Below, one piece after another: positions 31,726-40,033 of a DNA stretch of 50,932 nucleotides. This DNA comes from Williamsia sp. Lineage in GTDB: Bacteria; Actinomycetota; Actinomycetes; Mycobacteriales; Mycobacteriaceae. Position 1 is the first letter of the stretch. The number at the start of each line of letters is the position of its first letter. The notes under the pieces were generated by a model. That model had not been told where the DNA came from. It saw only the letters and a program-made list of their open reading frames with translations, and searched no databases. The stretch lies in NCBI RefSeq assembly GCF_016462415.1, contig NZ_JAEMTF010000026.1:1-50932 (forward strand), given 5' to 3'. A program made the translations under genes and the position numbers.

Positions 31726-33174
31726 ATGAGCACCACGAGCCCGGCCACCACCAAGGACCAACACGTCGCGAAGGTCATCGGCGTCACGGTCGCCGCCGCC
31801 GTGGGCGGCTTCCTGTTCGGCTTCGACAGCTCCGTCGTCAACGGCGCCGTCGACTCGATCGGTTCACACTTCGAGCTGAGCGAGTTCTTCAAGGGCTTCG
31901 CCGTCGCGGTGGCGCTGCTCGGGTGCGCGCTCGGCGCCTGGTTCGCCGGCCGCCTCGCCGACAAATGGGGTCGCAAGCCCGTCATGCTGGTCGGCTCGTT
32001 CCTGTTCACGATCTCGTCGATCGGCACCGGATTCGCCTGGAGCGTCCCGGATCTCATCGTGTGGCGCATCCTGGGAGGTCTCGGTATCGGCATCGCGTCG
32101 GTCATCGCCCCGGCCTACATCGCCGAGATCGCACCCGCGAAGTTCCGCGGTGCGCTCGGGTCGATGCAGCAGCTGGCGATCACCATCGGCATCTTCATCG
32201 CGCTGCTGTCGGACTCCCTGCTGCAGGACAGCGCGGGCGGCGCAGCCAACGACCTCTGGTTCGGCATCGAGGCGTGGCGGTGGATGTTCTTCGTCGGCGT
32301 CATCCCCGCCCTGGTGTACGGCGTTCTCGCACTGATGATCCCGGAGTCGCCCCGCTATCTCGTCGGCAACAACCTCGACGAGGAGGCCGCGCGCATCCTG
32401 CGTGAGGTGACCGGCGAGAAGGACCCGCTCAACCGCGTCAAAGAGATCCGGCTGACGCTCAAGCGTGAGTCCAACGTGTCGCTCAAGGACATCCGAGGCC
32501 CGTCGTTCGGACTGCACCCGCTGGTCTGGGTCGGTATCTGGATCGCCGTCCTGCAGCAGTTCGTCGGCATCAACGCGATCTTCTACTACTCGACGACCCT
32601 GTGGCAGTCGGTCGGTTTCTCCGAGAGCGAGTCGTTCAAGACCTCGGTCATCACGGCCATCATCAACGTGGTCATGACCTTCGGCGCCATCCTGTTCGTC
32701 GACCGCATCGGACGACGACGGCTGCTGAAGATCGGCTCGGTCGGCATGTTCGTCGGACTCGTGCTCGCCGCCATCGCCTTCACCCAGCAGCAGGGCTCCG
32801 GTGACAGCGTCACGCTCCCGGACACCTACGGCACGCTGGCCCTGATCGGCGCCAACCTCTTCGTCGTCGCGTTCGCGGCCACCTGGGGTCCGGTCATGTG
32901 GGTCATGCTCGGCGAGATGTTCCCGAACCGGATCCGCGGCGTCGCCCTCGGCGTCTGTACGGCCATGAACTGGATCGCGAACTTCGCGATCTCGCTGCTC
33001 TTCCCGCAGGTGAGCGAGTCCCTCGGGCTGGCCTACGTCTACGGGTTCTTCGCGCTGTGCGCGCTGATCTCGTACTTCTACGTGCAGTTCAAGGTGCCCG
33101 AGACCAACGGCATGGAACTCGAGGACATGGGCGATCTGCGCAGCGGCAAGACGGTCCCCACCGAGGTCTCCTGA
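31726..33174 (+). CDS. Sugar porter (MFS) transporter
   Basis: A 482-residue, 12-helix major facilitator of the sugar porter family. Typical blocks are GGFLFGFDSSVVNGA in helix 1, GRLADKWGRKPVM between helices 2 and 3, RILGGLGIGIASVIAPAYIAEIAP, PESPRYLV after helix 6, and the QQFVGINAIFYYS helix 7. These proteins import hexoses or pentoses, mostly with protons. The N-terminal 20 residues are cytoplasmic and polar. The preceding 170 bases (31557-31725) hold its promoter, for which I see no certain -10. It is convergent with the secreted protein gene, with a good hairpin at 33161-33180. Confidence 0.92.
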   Translation: MSTTSPATTKDQHVAKVIGVTVAAAVGGFLFGFDSSVVNGAVDSIGSHFELSEFFKGFAVAVALLGCALGAWFAGRLADKWGRKPVMLVGSFLFTISSIGTGFAWSVPDLIVWRILGGLGIGIASVIAPAYIAEIAPAKFRGALGSMQQLAITIGIFIALLSDSLLQDSAGGAANDLWFGIEAWRWMFFVGVIPALVYGVLALMIPESPRYLVGNNLDEEAARILREVTGEKDPLNRVKEIRLTLKRESNVSLKDIRGPSFGLHPLVWVGIWIAVLQQFVGINAIFYYSTTLWQSVGFSESESFKTSVITAIINVVMTFGAILFVDRIGRRRLLKIGSVGMFVGLVLAAIAFTQQQGSGDSVTLPDTYGTLALIGANLFVVAFAATWGPVMWVMLGEMFPNRIRGVALGVCTAMNWIANFAISLLFPQVSESLGLAYVYGFFALCALISYFYVQFKVPETNGMELEDMGDLRSGKTVPTEVS

Positions 33175-33180
33175 CCTCGG
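33161..33180. terminator. Hairpin between convergent genes
   Basis: CCGAGGT (33161-33167) and ACCTCGG (33174-33180) form a perfect 7-bp stem with loop CTCCTG. It overlaps the stop codon of the sugar transporter, and the next gene ends 13 nt further. Confidence 0.5.
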
Positions 33181-33192
33181 CGGGGGTCGCGA

Positions 33193-33948
33193 TCAGGCGT
33201 TGGTGATCCCCACCATCGGGAGGAAGAAGCAGCTGCGCGCACCGTTGTTCACGGTGCCGAACACCGCCGAGAGGACCGTTCCCTTGCCGGTGTCGACCGG
33301 GGCGAGACGGCTGCCCGCGGGGGCCAGTGCGTTGACGAGGTTGCCCAACACCATGGCTGCGCCGGTCTTCACCGGGCCGGCGGGGATGTTCGCGAGCCAC
33401 TGGTCGGTGAGTGTCTGGCCGGCCTTGCCCATACCGGCGATGCCGTACTTGCCGGTGTTCGCGTTGAACCAGGCCACCTGCATGCCGGTGGCGGTCGGGT
33501 CGCTCGTGATGCCGGCGGGGACGAAGCCGTACAGCGTCTGTCCGTCCTTGACCACGTTCGGGTCGATGTCCACGAACGGGATCTTCGGCAGGTTGACGCC
33601 GGGCGCCGACCACGGTCCGGCGATGGCCCCGCCCGCGGCGGGTGCGAGCCCGAGCGGGTTGGACGCGGTCGGGGCGACACAGTTGAACGCCACCGAGGGG
33701 TTGAGGAACGGTTGGATCCCGAGTTTCCGCAGGGCGGCGTTGGCCTCCGAGAGCAGGGCGAGGACATCCGCCCCCGATGTCGCCGTGGGGGTCGCCGCGG
33801 ACAGGGTCTGCGCGATGTTCGCGGCGTCGGGAGTGCTCACCGCGGGGTCGGCGGCTGCGGCTCCGACGCCGGTGGTGACCGACAGGCCTGCGACACAGAT
33901 GGCGGCGGCTGCGAGCGCGCGGCGGACGGACGGACGGGACGCGGACAT
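33193..33948 (-). CDS. Secreted protein, paralogue of the 34184 gene product
   Basis: A 251-residue exported protein with a signal peptide ending near AAAADPA. The mature part contains QTLYGFVPAGIT, GMQVAWFNANTGKYGIAGMGK, GKGTVLSAVFGTVNNGARSCFFLPMVGI. It has two Cys (FNCVAP and RSCFF), likely a disulfide. The same framework is in the neighbour at 34184, so the two arose by duplication. The family is not one I can name; exported proteins like this are common in mycolic-acid bacteria. AGAGGAG lies 5 nt before the ATG. It is transcribed alone or with the upstream paralogue, which has its own terminator. Confidence 0.75.
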   Translation of the reverse strand: MSASRPSVRRALAAAAICVAGLSVTTGVGAAAADPAVSTPDAANIAQTLSAATPTATSGADVLALLSEANAALRKLGIQPFLNPSVAFNCVAPTASNPLGLAPAAGGAIAGPWSAPGVNLPKIPFVDIDPNVVKDGQTLYGFVPAGITSDPTATGMQVAWFNANTGKYGIAGMGKAGQTLTDQWLANIPAGPVKTGAAMVLGNLVNALAPAGSRLAPVDTGKGTVLSAVFGTVNNGARSCFFLPMVGITNA

Positions 33949-34129
33949 GGTGCTCCTCTGCGGGCGGCCCGTCGCACGCGACCGGCGACACAGCCCTGTT
34001 ACTGATGTGACGGATGGTGTTTGAGAGCACGGTCGCACGGGGTCGACACGGGTGGCAAGGCGCGTTTCCGTTATGAGACGCAACCGCTATCGAACCGGGA
34101 GCAGCGTCGCCCGGGCACCGAACGAGAAC

Positions 34130-34159
34130 CGGGCGCCCCCGCGGATGCGGAGACGCCCG
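34130..34159 (-). terminator. Hairpin terminator of the 34184 gene
   Basis: A 13-bp stem (34130-34142 with 34147-34159, two G-U pairs) and a 4-base loop lie 25 nt after the stop at 34184. Confidence 0.65.
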
Positions 34160-34183
34160 GCGTCGTCGAGATCAGATCGGAGA

Positions 34184-34987
34184 TCAGATGTAGGCGAGGC
34201 CCACCGTCGGCACGATGGTGCAGCCGACCGTCTTGCCCTTGATCTTGGTCGTCACGTTGCCGTAGATCGCCGAGAGCACGCGGCCCTTGCCGGTGTTGGC
34301 GATCGCGGTGAACGTGCCCGGACCGTTGACGGCGTTGATCTTCTCGTTGCGCTTGAGGTTGATCTGGCCGGAGCGACCGGTGTCGATGTTGATCCAGATC
34401 GCGATCAGCGGGGCACGGTTGTTGTCGAGCGCGGGTCCGGTGCCGAGGCTCGTGTAGACGAACCCGGCCTGGCCGCGGGCGGGACCGGGGGCCGGCGCCT
34501 TCTGGGGGCCTGCGGTCACCAGTGCGGTGCCGACCGAGTTGCCGTCGGGCAGGCAACCGATGCCGATGGTCGGGTACAGGAACTGCTGGATACGCGGGGC
34601 GTTCGGACCGGTCGGGATGATCGGGTCGTTCTTCGCGGCGACCTTCGCGACCTGGGACGGCTTCGCGGTGTTGTTGAGGAACCCGAGCACGGTCTTCCAG
34701 ATCTCGCCGACGGCGGGCGGCATGCCCGGGACGGAGGCGAGCGCGTTGGCCTGCGAGGCGATGTCGGCGTTGACCTTGCCGTCGGGGCCCGCGGTGGCCA
34801 CCGAGCCGACGATCGCGGGCACGAAGGCGCCGAGCGAGCTGAGGGTCTGCTGGTCCACCTTGGGTGTGGCGGGTGCCGGGGCACCGGACGCGACTGCCGG
34901 GGCCGACAGCGCGGTCGCGGCGGCCAGAGCGGTTACGCAGACGGCCCGGCGGGTCCAGGACCCCGGACGCACGTCACCAAAACGCAC
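34184..34987 (-). CDS. Secreted protein, paralogue of the 33193 gene product
   Basis: A 267-residue exported protein; the signal peptide is RRAVCVTALAAATALSAPAVASG. The mature part shares with its neighbour QAGFVYTSLGTGP, IAIWINIDTGRSGQINL, GKGRVLSAIYGNV and the C-terminal VGCTIVPTVGLAYI. Two Cys (IGCLP and VGCTI) may pair. The GTG at 34987 is the likely start, with GGGA 9 nt upstream; a GTG at 34972 would shorten the signal peptide. No enzymatic motif is visible. Tandem duplication and secretion suggest a role in the cell envelope. Confidence 0.75.
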   Translation of the reverse strand: MRFGDVRPGSWTRRAVCVTALAAATALSAPAVASGAPAPATPKVDQQTLSSLGAFVPAIVGSVATAGPDGKVNADIASQANALASVPGMPPAVGEIWKTVLGFLNNTAKPSQVAKVAAKNDPIIPTGPNAPRIQQFLYPTIGIGCLPDGNSVGTALVTAGPQKAPAPGPARGQAGFVYTSLGTGPALDNNRAPLIAIWINIDTGRSGQINLKRNEKINAVNGPGTFTAIANTGKGRVLSAIYGNVTTKIKGKTVGCTIVPTVGLAYI

Positions 34988-35354
34988 AATTACATCCCAT
35001 CGTGTGTCGATTCGCGCTGACGGCGAACCGTGGTCGCCCCGCGGGCGCAGACCGTTGTCGTTGTCACTTCCCCCGACGCATCGCGTCGGGCGTCAGTGTA
35101 GGCGGTGACCGCGTGTCTGCGGCCGTCCAGGGACCCTAGCCTGGTACTGGAGTGACAATTGAGACTGGTGATCCGATTGTTACTCGGTCCACACCGGATC
35201 GACACCGCGGTCGTTCCGCTGTGCCGGTCGCCGGTCAGGTCCTGTGACGCGGCCATGAAACCCGTGGTGGCACCCCGACACCGCCGACACGCCGCGTTCG
35301 TCCGCGACTGGTTAGATCGGTGGGTAGCGCAGTGTCGAGCAGGAGGTCAATCGG
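34988..35354. other. Gene-free divergent region before the thiamine-type importer
   Basis: Between the 34987 gene and thiB. It holds a perfect 8-bp hairpin, CCCGACGC (35072-35079) and GCGTCGGG (35083-35090), probably in the leader of the secreted gene, and a TTAGAT hexamer (35312-35317) that may be a -10 for thiB. I see no CTGAGA element, so no TPP riboswitch. No coding frame here looks real. Confidence 0.6.
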
Positions 35355-36410
35355 GTGCAGCGGTGGGGTCGACAACAGCCAGGACAGCGGTGGGGTCGAC
35401 GAACGGTCGCGATCACCCTCGGGGCGGTACTGGTGGCGTCGCTCGCGTCGGCGTGCGGGAGTTCGGACACCGCCGACGAGGTCACGCTGCTGACCCACGA
35501 CTCGTTCGCCCTGCCCGACAGCGTGATCGCCGACTTCGAGAAGCAGTCCGGTCTGACGCTCAAGATCGCCAAATCCGGTGACGCCGGGCAGCTCGCGTCG
35601 ACGATCTCCCTGACCCCCGGCCGACCCAAGGCCGACGCGGTCTACGGCATCGACAACACCTTTGCGTCGCGGCCGGTGTCGGCGAACGCACTCGAGGCGT
35701 ACCGGTCACCCGCGCTGACCGGCGGTGCGCAGGACTACTCGCTGACCGGCGCCGCGAAGGACCAGCTGACCCCGGTCGACCGTGGTGACGTCTGCATCAA
35801 TGTCGACACCGCCTGGTTCGACCAGCGCAAGATCCCCGTGCCGACGTCGGTCAACGATCTGACCGACCCGCGATACAAGGGCGACACCGTCGTGATGGAC
35901 CCGGCGACGTCGTCGCCGGGCATGGGGTTCCTGCTCGCGACGATCGCGCAGTTCCCCGCGGATTGGCAGAACTACTGGCGCGCGATGCGCAGCAACGACG
36001 TCTCGGTCGTGGCGGGCTGGGACACCGGGTACAACCAGCAGTTCTCCGGCGGAGAGGGCAAGGGCCCCAAACCCATCGTGGTCTCCTACGCGTCGTCACC
36101 GGCCGCCAACCCGGCGACGAAGGCACTGCTCGACAGCTGCTTCCGACAGGTCGAGTACGTCGGCGTACTCCGCGGTGCCGCCAACACCGAGGGTGCGAAG
36201 AAACTGGTCGACTTCATGCTCGGCGAGCAGGTGCAACGCGCCCTGCCCGACTCCATGTACGTCTACCCGGTGCGGGACGGCACCCCGCTGCCCGAGTCGT
36301 GGGCGCGCAACGCGCCGTTGCCGGAATCGACGGTCGAGCTGTCGGCTGCGTCCATCGCCAAGAACCGCGAGAGTTGGCAGCAGCAGTGGCGAACCATCAT
36401 GGGGCGCTGA
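35355..36410 (+). CDS. thiB: Thiamine-type ABC transporter substrate-binding lipoprotein
   Basis: A 351-residue lipoprotein. The signal peptide ends with the lipobox LASAC, then GSSDTADEVTLLTHDSFALPDS. The blocks LLTHDSF, ADAVYGIDNTF and NVDTAWFD resemble ThiB (thiamine, thiamine phosphates) more than the iron-binding FbpA. Aromatic residues such as Tyr in ADAVYGID and Trp in VAGWDTGYN could stack on the ring. AGGAGG lies 9 nt before the GTG. It is the first gene of an importer with permease and ATPase genes. The thi symbols rest on similarity only. Confidence 0.8.
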   Translation: MQRWGRQQPGQRWGRRTVAITLGAVLVASLASACGSSDTADEVTLLTHDSFALPDSVIADFEKQSGLTLKIAKSGDAGQLASTISLTPGRPKADAVYGIDNTFASRPVSANALEAYRSPALTGGAQDYSLTGAAKDQLTPVDRGDVCINVDTAWFDQRKIPVPTSVNDLTDPRYKGDTVVMDPATSSPGMGFLLATIAQFPADWQNYWRAMRSNDVSVVAGWDTGYNQQFSGGEGKGPKPIVVSYASSPAANPATKALLDSCFRQVEYVGVLRGAANTEGAKKLVDFMLGEQVQRALPDSMYVYPVRDGTPLPESWARNAPLPESTVELSAASIAKNRESWQQQWRTIMGR

Positions 36411-36465
36411 CATTCTCGCTGGTCAACTGACGTCGGGCGCGTCCGGGCGATTCCGTTCGGTCGGG

Positions 36466-38070
36466 GTGGGCGCGATCGTCGTCGTCCCCCTGCTGTTTCT
36501 CGGTGTGTTCTTCGTGTGGCCGGTCGGCGCCCTGATCCGGCGTGCCTTCGACGTGTCCGACGGTGCCGGCCTCGGGGCGCTGCTCGCCCGGACCGACGCG
36601 TGGGGACTGCTCGGCTTCACCCTCGCGCAGGCGGCGGGGTCGACCGTGGTCGCCCTGATCGTCGCCGCCCCGATCGTCTGGCTGGTCGCGGTCGCCGCGC
36701 CACGGTGGTCGACGGCTCTGATGGTCCTGGTGACCGTGCCGTTCGTGCTGCCCACCGTGGTGGTGGGCATGGCCTTTCGGGCACTGCTCGGCCGTGGCGG
36801 ACCGCTGGCCGGGCTGGGATGGGACGGATCGGTGTGGTCGATCCTCGCCGCGCACGCCTTCCTCAACGTGGCGGTGATCGTCCGGGTCGTGGGGTCGGTG
36901 TGGCGCACGATGGATCCGCGGGCCGAGCAGGCCGCGCGCACCCTGGGCGCATCCGGGTGGCGGGCGTTTCGCACCGTGGTGCTCCCGCGACTGGCCGTCC
37001 CCGTTCTGGCCTCGTCGGCACTGGTGTTCCTGTTCTGCGCCAGCAGCTTCGGGGTGGTCCTCATCCTCGGCAACGGGAGGTGGCAGACGCTGGAGACGGC
37101 GATCTACACCCAGGCCATCGGCTACTTCGACATACCCGCGGCGGTCGCGCTCTCGATGGTGCAGATCGTCCTTGTCGTCATCGTCGTCGGCGCCGCCCGC
37201 GTCCTCACACCCCGCACCGAGGCGATCGCGGCCAGAGCCGCCGCCCCGACACCGCTGACCGGTCTGCGCGCGATGAGCGCCGCCGCCGCGACGGTGTGGT
37301 CGGTGATCCTGCTCGTCGGGCCGCTCGCGGTCGTCGCCCTGCGCTCGGTCCGCCCCACCTCCGGCGGCTCCCTGACCGACCCCGACTCCTGGACTCTGTC
37401 CGGGTACCGGTCGCTGACCGAGTCGGTCAACGGCGAGACGCCCCTGCAGACCCTGCAGTACAGCGCGGTCAGCGCGCTGTGGGCCACGGTGCTCGCCATG
37501 GTCGTCGGACTGCTCGGAGCCCTCGCCCTGCAGCGCTCGCGGGGCACGGTCGCGACCGTCGGTGCCGGGCTGGCTCTGCTGCCGCTCGGGGTGAGCGCGG
37601 TGACCGTGGGGTTCGGCTATCTCGTCGTGCTCGCGTCGTTGCCCGCCGAGGTCGCCGCGTGGCCCGGAGTGGTCCCGGCGGTGCAGGCGCTCATCGCGGC
37701 GCCCATCGTCATCCGCATCATCGCCCCCGCCCTCGCGGCGGTCCCGTCGTCGCTGCGGCACGCCGCCGCGAGTCTCGGAGCATCTCCCTGGCGGGTCTGG
37801 CGCACGGTCGACCTGCCGCTGATCTGGCGATCCCTGGGTGTGGCAACGGCGTTCGCGTTCATCATCGCGCTCGGCGAATTCGGGGCGACGGGCTTCGTGG
37901 CCCGGCCGGGTACCACCACCCTGCCGGTGCTGATCGGGTCCGCGTTGAACCGACCCGGTGCGGACAGCCTCGCGACCGCGATGGCGTGCTCGATGCTGCT
38001 GATCGCGGCCACGGCCGTCATCGTGGTGATCATGGAGTCCCTGCGCGGCGTGGAAGGCAGTGAGTTCTAG
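36466..38070 (+). CDS. thiP: ABC transporter permease (ThiP-like, two fused halves)
   Basis: A 534-residue permease with about 12 membrane segments in two halves. Each half carries an EAA loop that contacts the ATPase: near residue 160 (LGASGWRAFRTVVLPRLAVPVL) and near 440 (LGASPWRVWRTVDLPLIWRS). Fused double permeases are typical of ThiP and FbpB. The start is uncertain: no ATG or GTG precedes GTG 36466 in this frame, but a CTG at 36427 would add 13 residues and fit the family length. It follows thiB directly and is followed by the ATPase after an in-frame TAG. Confidence 0.84.
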   Translation: MGAIVVVPLLFLGVFFVWPVGALIRRAFDVSDGAGLGALLARTDAWGLLGFTLAQAAGSTVVALIVAAPIVWLVAVAAPRWSTALMVLVTVPFVLPTVVVGMAFRALLGRGGPLAGLGWDGSVWSILAAHAFLNVAVIVRVVGSVWRTMDPRAEQAARTLGASGWRAFRTVVLPRLAVPVLASSALVFLFCASSFGVVLILGNGRWQTLETAIYTQAIGYFDIPAAVALSMVQIVLVVIVVGAARVLTPRTEAIAARAAAPTPLTGLRAMSAAAATVWSVILLVGPLAVVALRSVRPTSGGSLTDPDSWTLSGYRSLTESVNGETPLQTLQYSAVSALWATVLAMVVGLLGALALQRSRGTVATVGAGLALLPLGVSAVTVGFGYLVVLASLPAEVAAWPGVVPAVQALIAAPIVIRIIAPALAAVPSSLRHAAASLGASPWRVWRTVDLPLIWRSLGVATAFAFIIALGEFGATGFVARPGTTTLPVLIGSALNRPGADSLATAMACSMLLIAATAVIVVIMESLRGVEGSEF

Positions 38071-39093
38071 ATGCTCGACATCCGATCGCTGCGGGTCGCC
38101 TACCGCGACCAGGTCGTCCTCGACGGCCTGGACCTGTCCATCGGCACCGACGGGTCGGTGGTCACCGCTCTGCTCGGTCCGTCCGGGTGCGGCAAGTCCA
38201 CCCTGATCCGGGCCATCACCGGCATCGAGCGCCCCACGGCGGGCGTGATCAGCTTCGACGGTGTGGATCTCGTCGACGTACCCACCCACCGTCGCGACTT
38301 CGGCGTGGTGTTCCAGGACGGTCAACTCCTGCCGGGGAGAACGGTGTCGGCCAACATCGGCTACGGCCTGCGCGCACGCCGATGGTCCCGGGCGGCGACG
38401 GCGCAGCGGGTCGGTGAACTGCTCGACCTGGTGGGTCTCCCCGGTCTCGAGGACCGGCCGGTCTCCGAGCTCTCCGGCGGTCAGGCGCAACGCGTCGCGC
38501 TCGCGCGCGCTCTCGCGCCACGTCCCCGACTCCTGCTGCTCGACGAACCGCTGTCCTCGCTCGACCGTCGCCTGCGCGAACGCCTCGCCGTCGACATCGC
38601 CGAGATCCTGCGCGCGGCGGGCACCCCCACGATCCTGGTGACGCACGACCACCAGGAGGCCGCCGTGCTGGCCGACCGGATCGCGATCATGTCCGAGGGG
38701 TCCATCGTGCAGTCGGGCACGCCCGATGTCGTCTGGCGTGCGCCGCTCACCGAGTGGGTCGCACGGTTCGTCGGATGCACCAGCGTCGTCACCGCGCGGA
38801 TGGACGGCGACATCGCGGTCACCGAGGTCGGGCGCGTCCGGCTGCCCGATGCCGGGGCCGCCGAGGCCGTGACAGAGCGGCAGGTGGGGCTGCGTCCCCG
38901 ATCGTTGGTCGTCGTCCCGACCTCGGAGGTGCGCGCGCGGGTGGAATCGGTCGCCGCACTCCCCGAGGAGTATCTGCTGGCGATCCGGCTGCCGTCCGGT
39001 GCGCGGTACGCGGCGGTGTCGGACCGGTCGGTGTCGGTGGGCGACGACGTCGCCGTGGCGCTCGACCCCGACCGCATCGCGGTGATCGGATGA
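38071..39093 (+). CDS. ABC transporter ATP-binding protein (ThiQ/Fbp-type)
   Basis: A 340-residue ATPase. Walker A GPSGCGKST near residue 36, Q-loop FQDGQLL, signature LSGGQAQR, Walker B LLLLDEPLSSLD and the switch His in VTHDHQEA are all present. After about residue 230 a C-terminal TOBE-like domain follows, as in importers for thiamine, iron or sulfate. ThiQ of enterobacteria lacks this tail, so the substrate may be regulated differently. The ATG is immediately after the TAG of the permease. The stop overlaps the start of mutT2 (ATGA), which joins the transporter and the NUDIX gene in one transcript. Confidence 0.88.
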   Translation: MLDIRSLRVAYRDQVVLDGLDLSIGTDGSVVTALLGPSGCGKSTLIRAITGIERPTAGVISFDGVDLVDVPTHRRDFGVVFQDGQLLPGRTVSANIGYGLRARRWSRAATAQRVGELLDLVGLPGLEDRPVSELSGGQAQRVALARALAPRPRLLLLDEPLSSLDRRLRERLAVDIAEILRAAGTPTILVTHDHQEAAVLADRIAIMSEGSIVQSGTPDVVWRAPLTEWVARFVGCTSVVTARMDGDIAVTEVGRVRLPDAGAAEAVTERQVGLRPRSLVVVPTSEVRARVESVAALPEEYLLAIRLPSGARYAAVSDRSVSVGDDVAVALDPDRIAVIG

Positions 39094-39491
39094 GCCGGCT
39101 CGTCGTCGCGGGTGCGGTGATCGACGACGGTCGGCTGCTGGTGGCGCAGCGAGCGCGCCCGGAACATCTGGCCGGTCTGTGGGAACTGCCCGGCGGCAAG
39201 GTCGAGGTGGGGGAGACCCCCGCGGAGGCGCTGCGGCGGGAACTCGACGAGGAACTGGGCGTCGAGGTGGCGGTGGGCGAATCCGTCGGTGCGCCGGTCG
39301 CGGTCGCCGACGGTGTCGTCCTCGTCGCCCTGTCCGCCGAACTCGTCACCGGGACACCGCAACCGCGAGAACATCTCGCGATCCGATGGGTCGACGCCGA
39401 CGAACTCGCCGCGCTCTGCGCCCAGGGCGCCGTGGTCCCCGCCGACACCGCCTGGCTGCCCGATCTCGACGCGCTGTTACGAGGAGAGTAG
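39090..39491 (+). CDS. mutT2: MutT2-type NUDIX pyrophosphohydrolase
   Basis: A 133-residue NUDIX protein. VVAGAVIDDGRLLVAQRARPEHLAGLWELPGGKVEVGETP and EALRRELDEELGVEV contain the complete box. The sequence is very like M. tuberculosis MutT2 (Rv1160), which hydrolyses 8-oxo-dGTP and dCTP-type nucleotides to limit mutation. The gene order relative to typA and lpqW also matches Rv1160, although the intervening genes differ. Its ATG overlaps the ABC ATPase stop. Confidence 0.88.
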   Translation: MSRLVVAGAVIDDGRLLVAQRARPEHLAGLWELPGGKVEVGETPAEALRRELDEELGVEVAVGESVGAPVAVADGVVLVALSAELVTGTPQPREHLAIRWVDADELAALCAQGAVVPADTAWLPDLDALLRGE

Positions 39492-39496
39492 GTCCC

Positions 39497-40021
39497 ATGT
39501 CATTGCCGCCGACCAGCCGTTTCGACCACGGTGACGAGACCGACCCGTTCGACAAGCAAGACCACCCGTCCCCACGGCGCAACGCACCCGCCTGGATCAT
39601 CCTGGGGTCTGCGGTGGTGCTCCTCGTCGTCGTGATCGTGGTGGTCATCGCCAGTGGGGGAGGTGACGACACCCCGGCGACCCCCGCGATCGCGAGCACC
39701 GTCACCGTCGAGCGGACGGTGGCCCCGACGACGACCACCCCGTCGAGCACCTCTCTCGCGCCGCGGCCCACCGCGTCGGCGGCCGACGGTGCCGGCGTCA
39801 TGCCCGACGTGGTGTGCATGAATCTGCAGGCCGCACAGGACCGCATCCAGAAGACCGGGGTCTTCTACTCCCGCAGCGAGGACGCGACGGGCAAGGGGCG
39901 GGCGCAGTTGTTCGACCGCAACTGGATCGTGGTCTCGCAGTCACCCGCTCCGGGTGCGCGCATCGGGGAGGGTGACGCCGTGCTGTCGGTGGTCAAGACC
40001 GACGAACCCAACGACTGCTGA
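39497..40021 (+). CDS. Membrane-anchored PASTA-domain protein
   Basis: A 174-residue protein. About 30 polar, acidic residues are followed by one membrane segment (IILGSAVVLLVVVIVVVIAS, residues 34-53), a Thr/Pro/Ser linker and a C-terminal PASTA domain (MPDVVCMNLQAAQDRIQKTG, then VVSQSPAPGARIGEGDAVLS). PASTA domains bind peptidoglycan fragments or lipid II and often belong to PknB-type kinases; here it is alone, with Cys in VVCMN and in the terminal DC. It probably senses or localises to the wall. GAGGAG lies in its leader. The hairpin at 40017-40033 closes the operon. Confidence 0.82.
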   Translation: MSLPPTSRFDHGDETDPFDKQDHPSPRRNAPAWIILGSAVVLLVVVIVVVIASGGGDDTPATPAIASTVTVERTVAPTTTTPSSTSLAPRPTASAADGAGVMPDVVCMNLQAAQDRIQKTGVFYSRSEDATGKGRAQLFDRNWIVVSQSPAPGARIGEGDAVLSVVKTDEPNDC

Positions 40022-40033
40022 GACGCCCTCAGC
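40017..40033. terminator. Short hairpin at convergent gene ends
   Basis: GCTGAG and CTCAGC with loop ACGCC span both stop codons (TGA at 40019 and, on the other strand, TGA at 40031). Six-bp stem, no T run. Confidence 0.35.

Noticed and set aside
34988-35354. TPP riboswitch before the thiamine-type importer
   Set aside because: The invariant CTGAGA element and the partner helix are not found on the plus strand in this region.
36397-38652. A 751-codon open frame on the minus strand, antisense to the ABC permease and ATPase
   Set aside because: The translation is dominated by Arg, Asp, Gly and His with no domain; it mirrors the third-position GC of the real genes.
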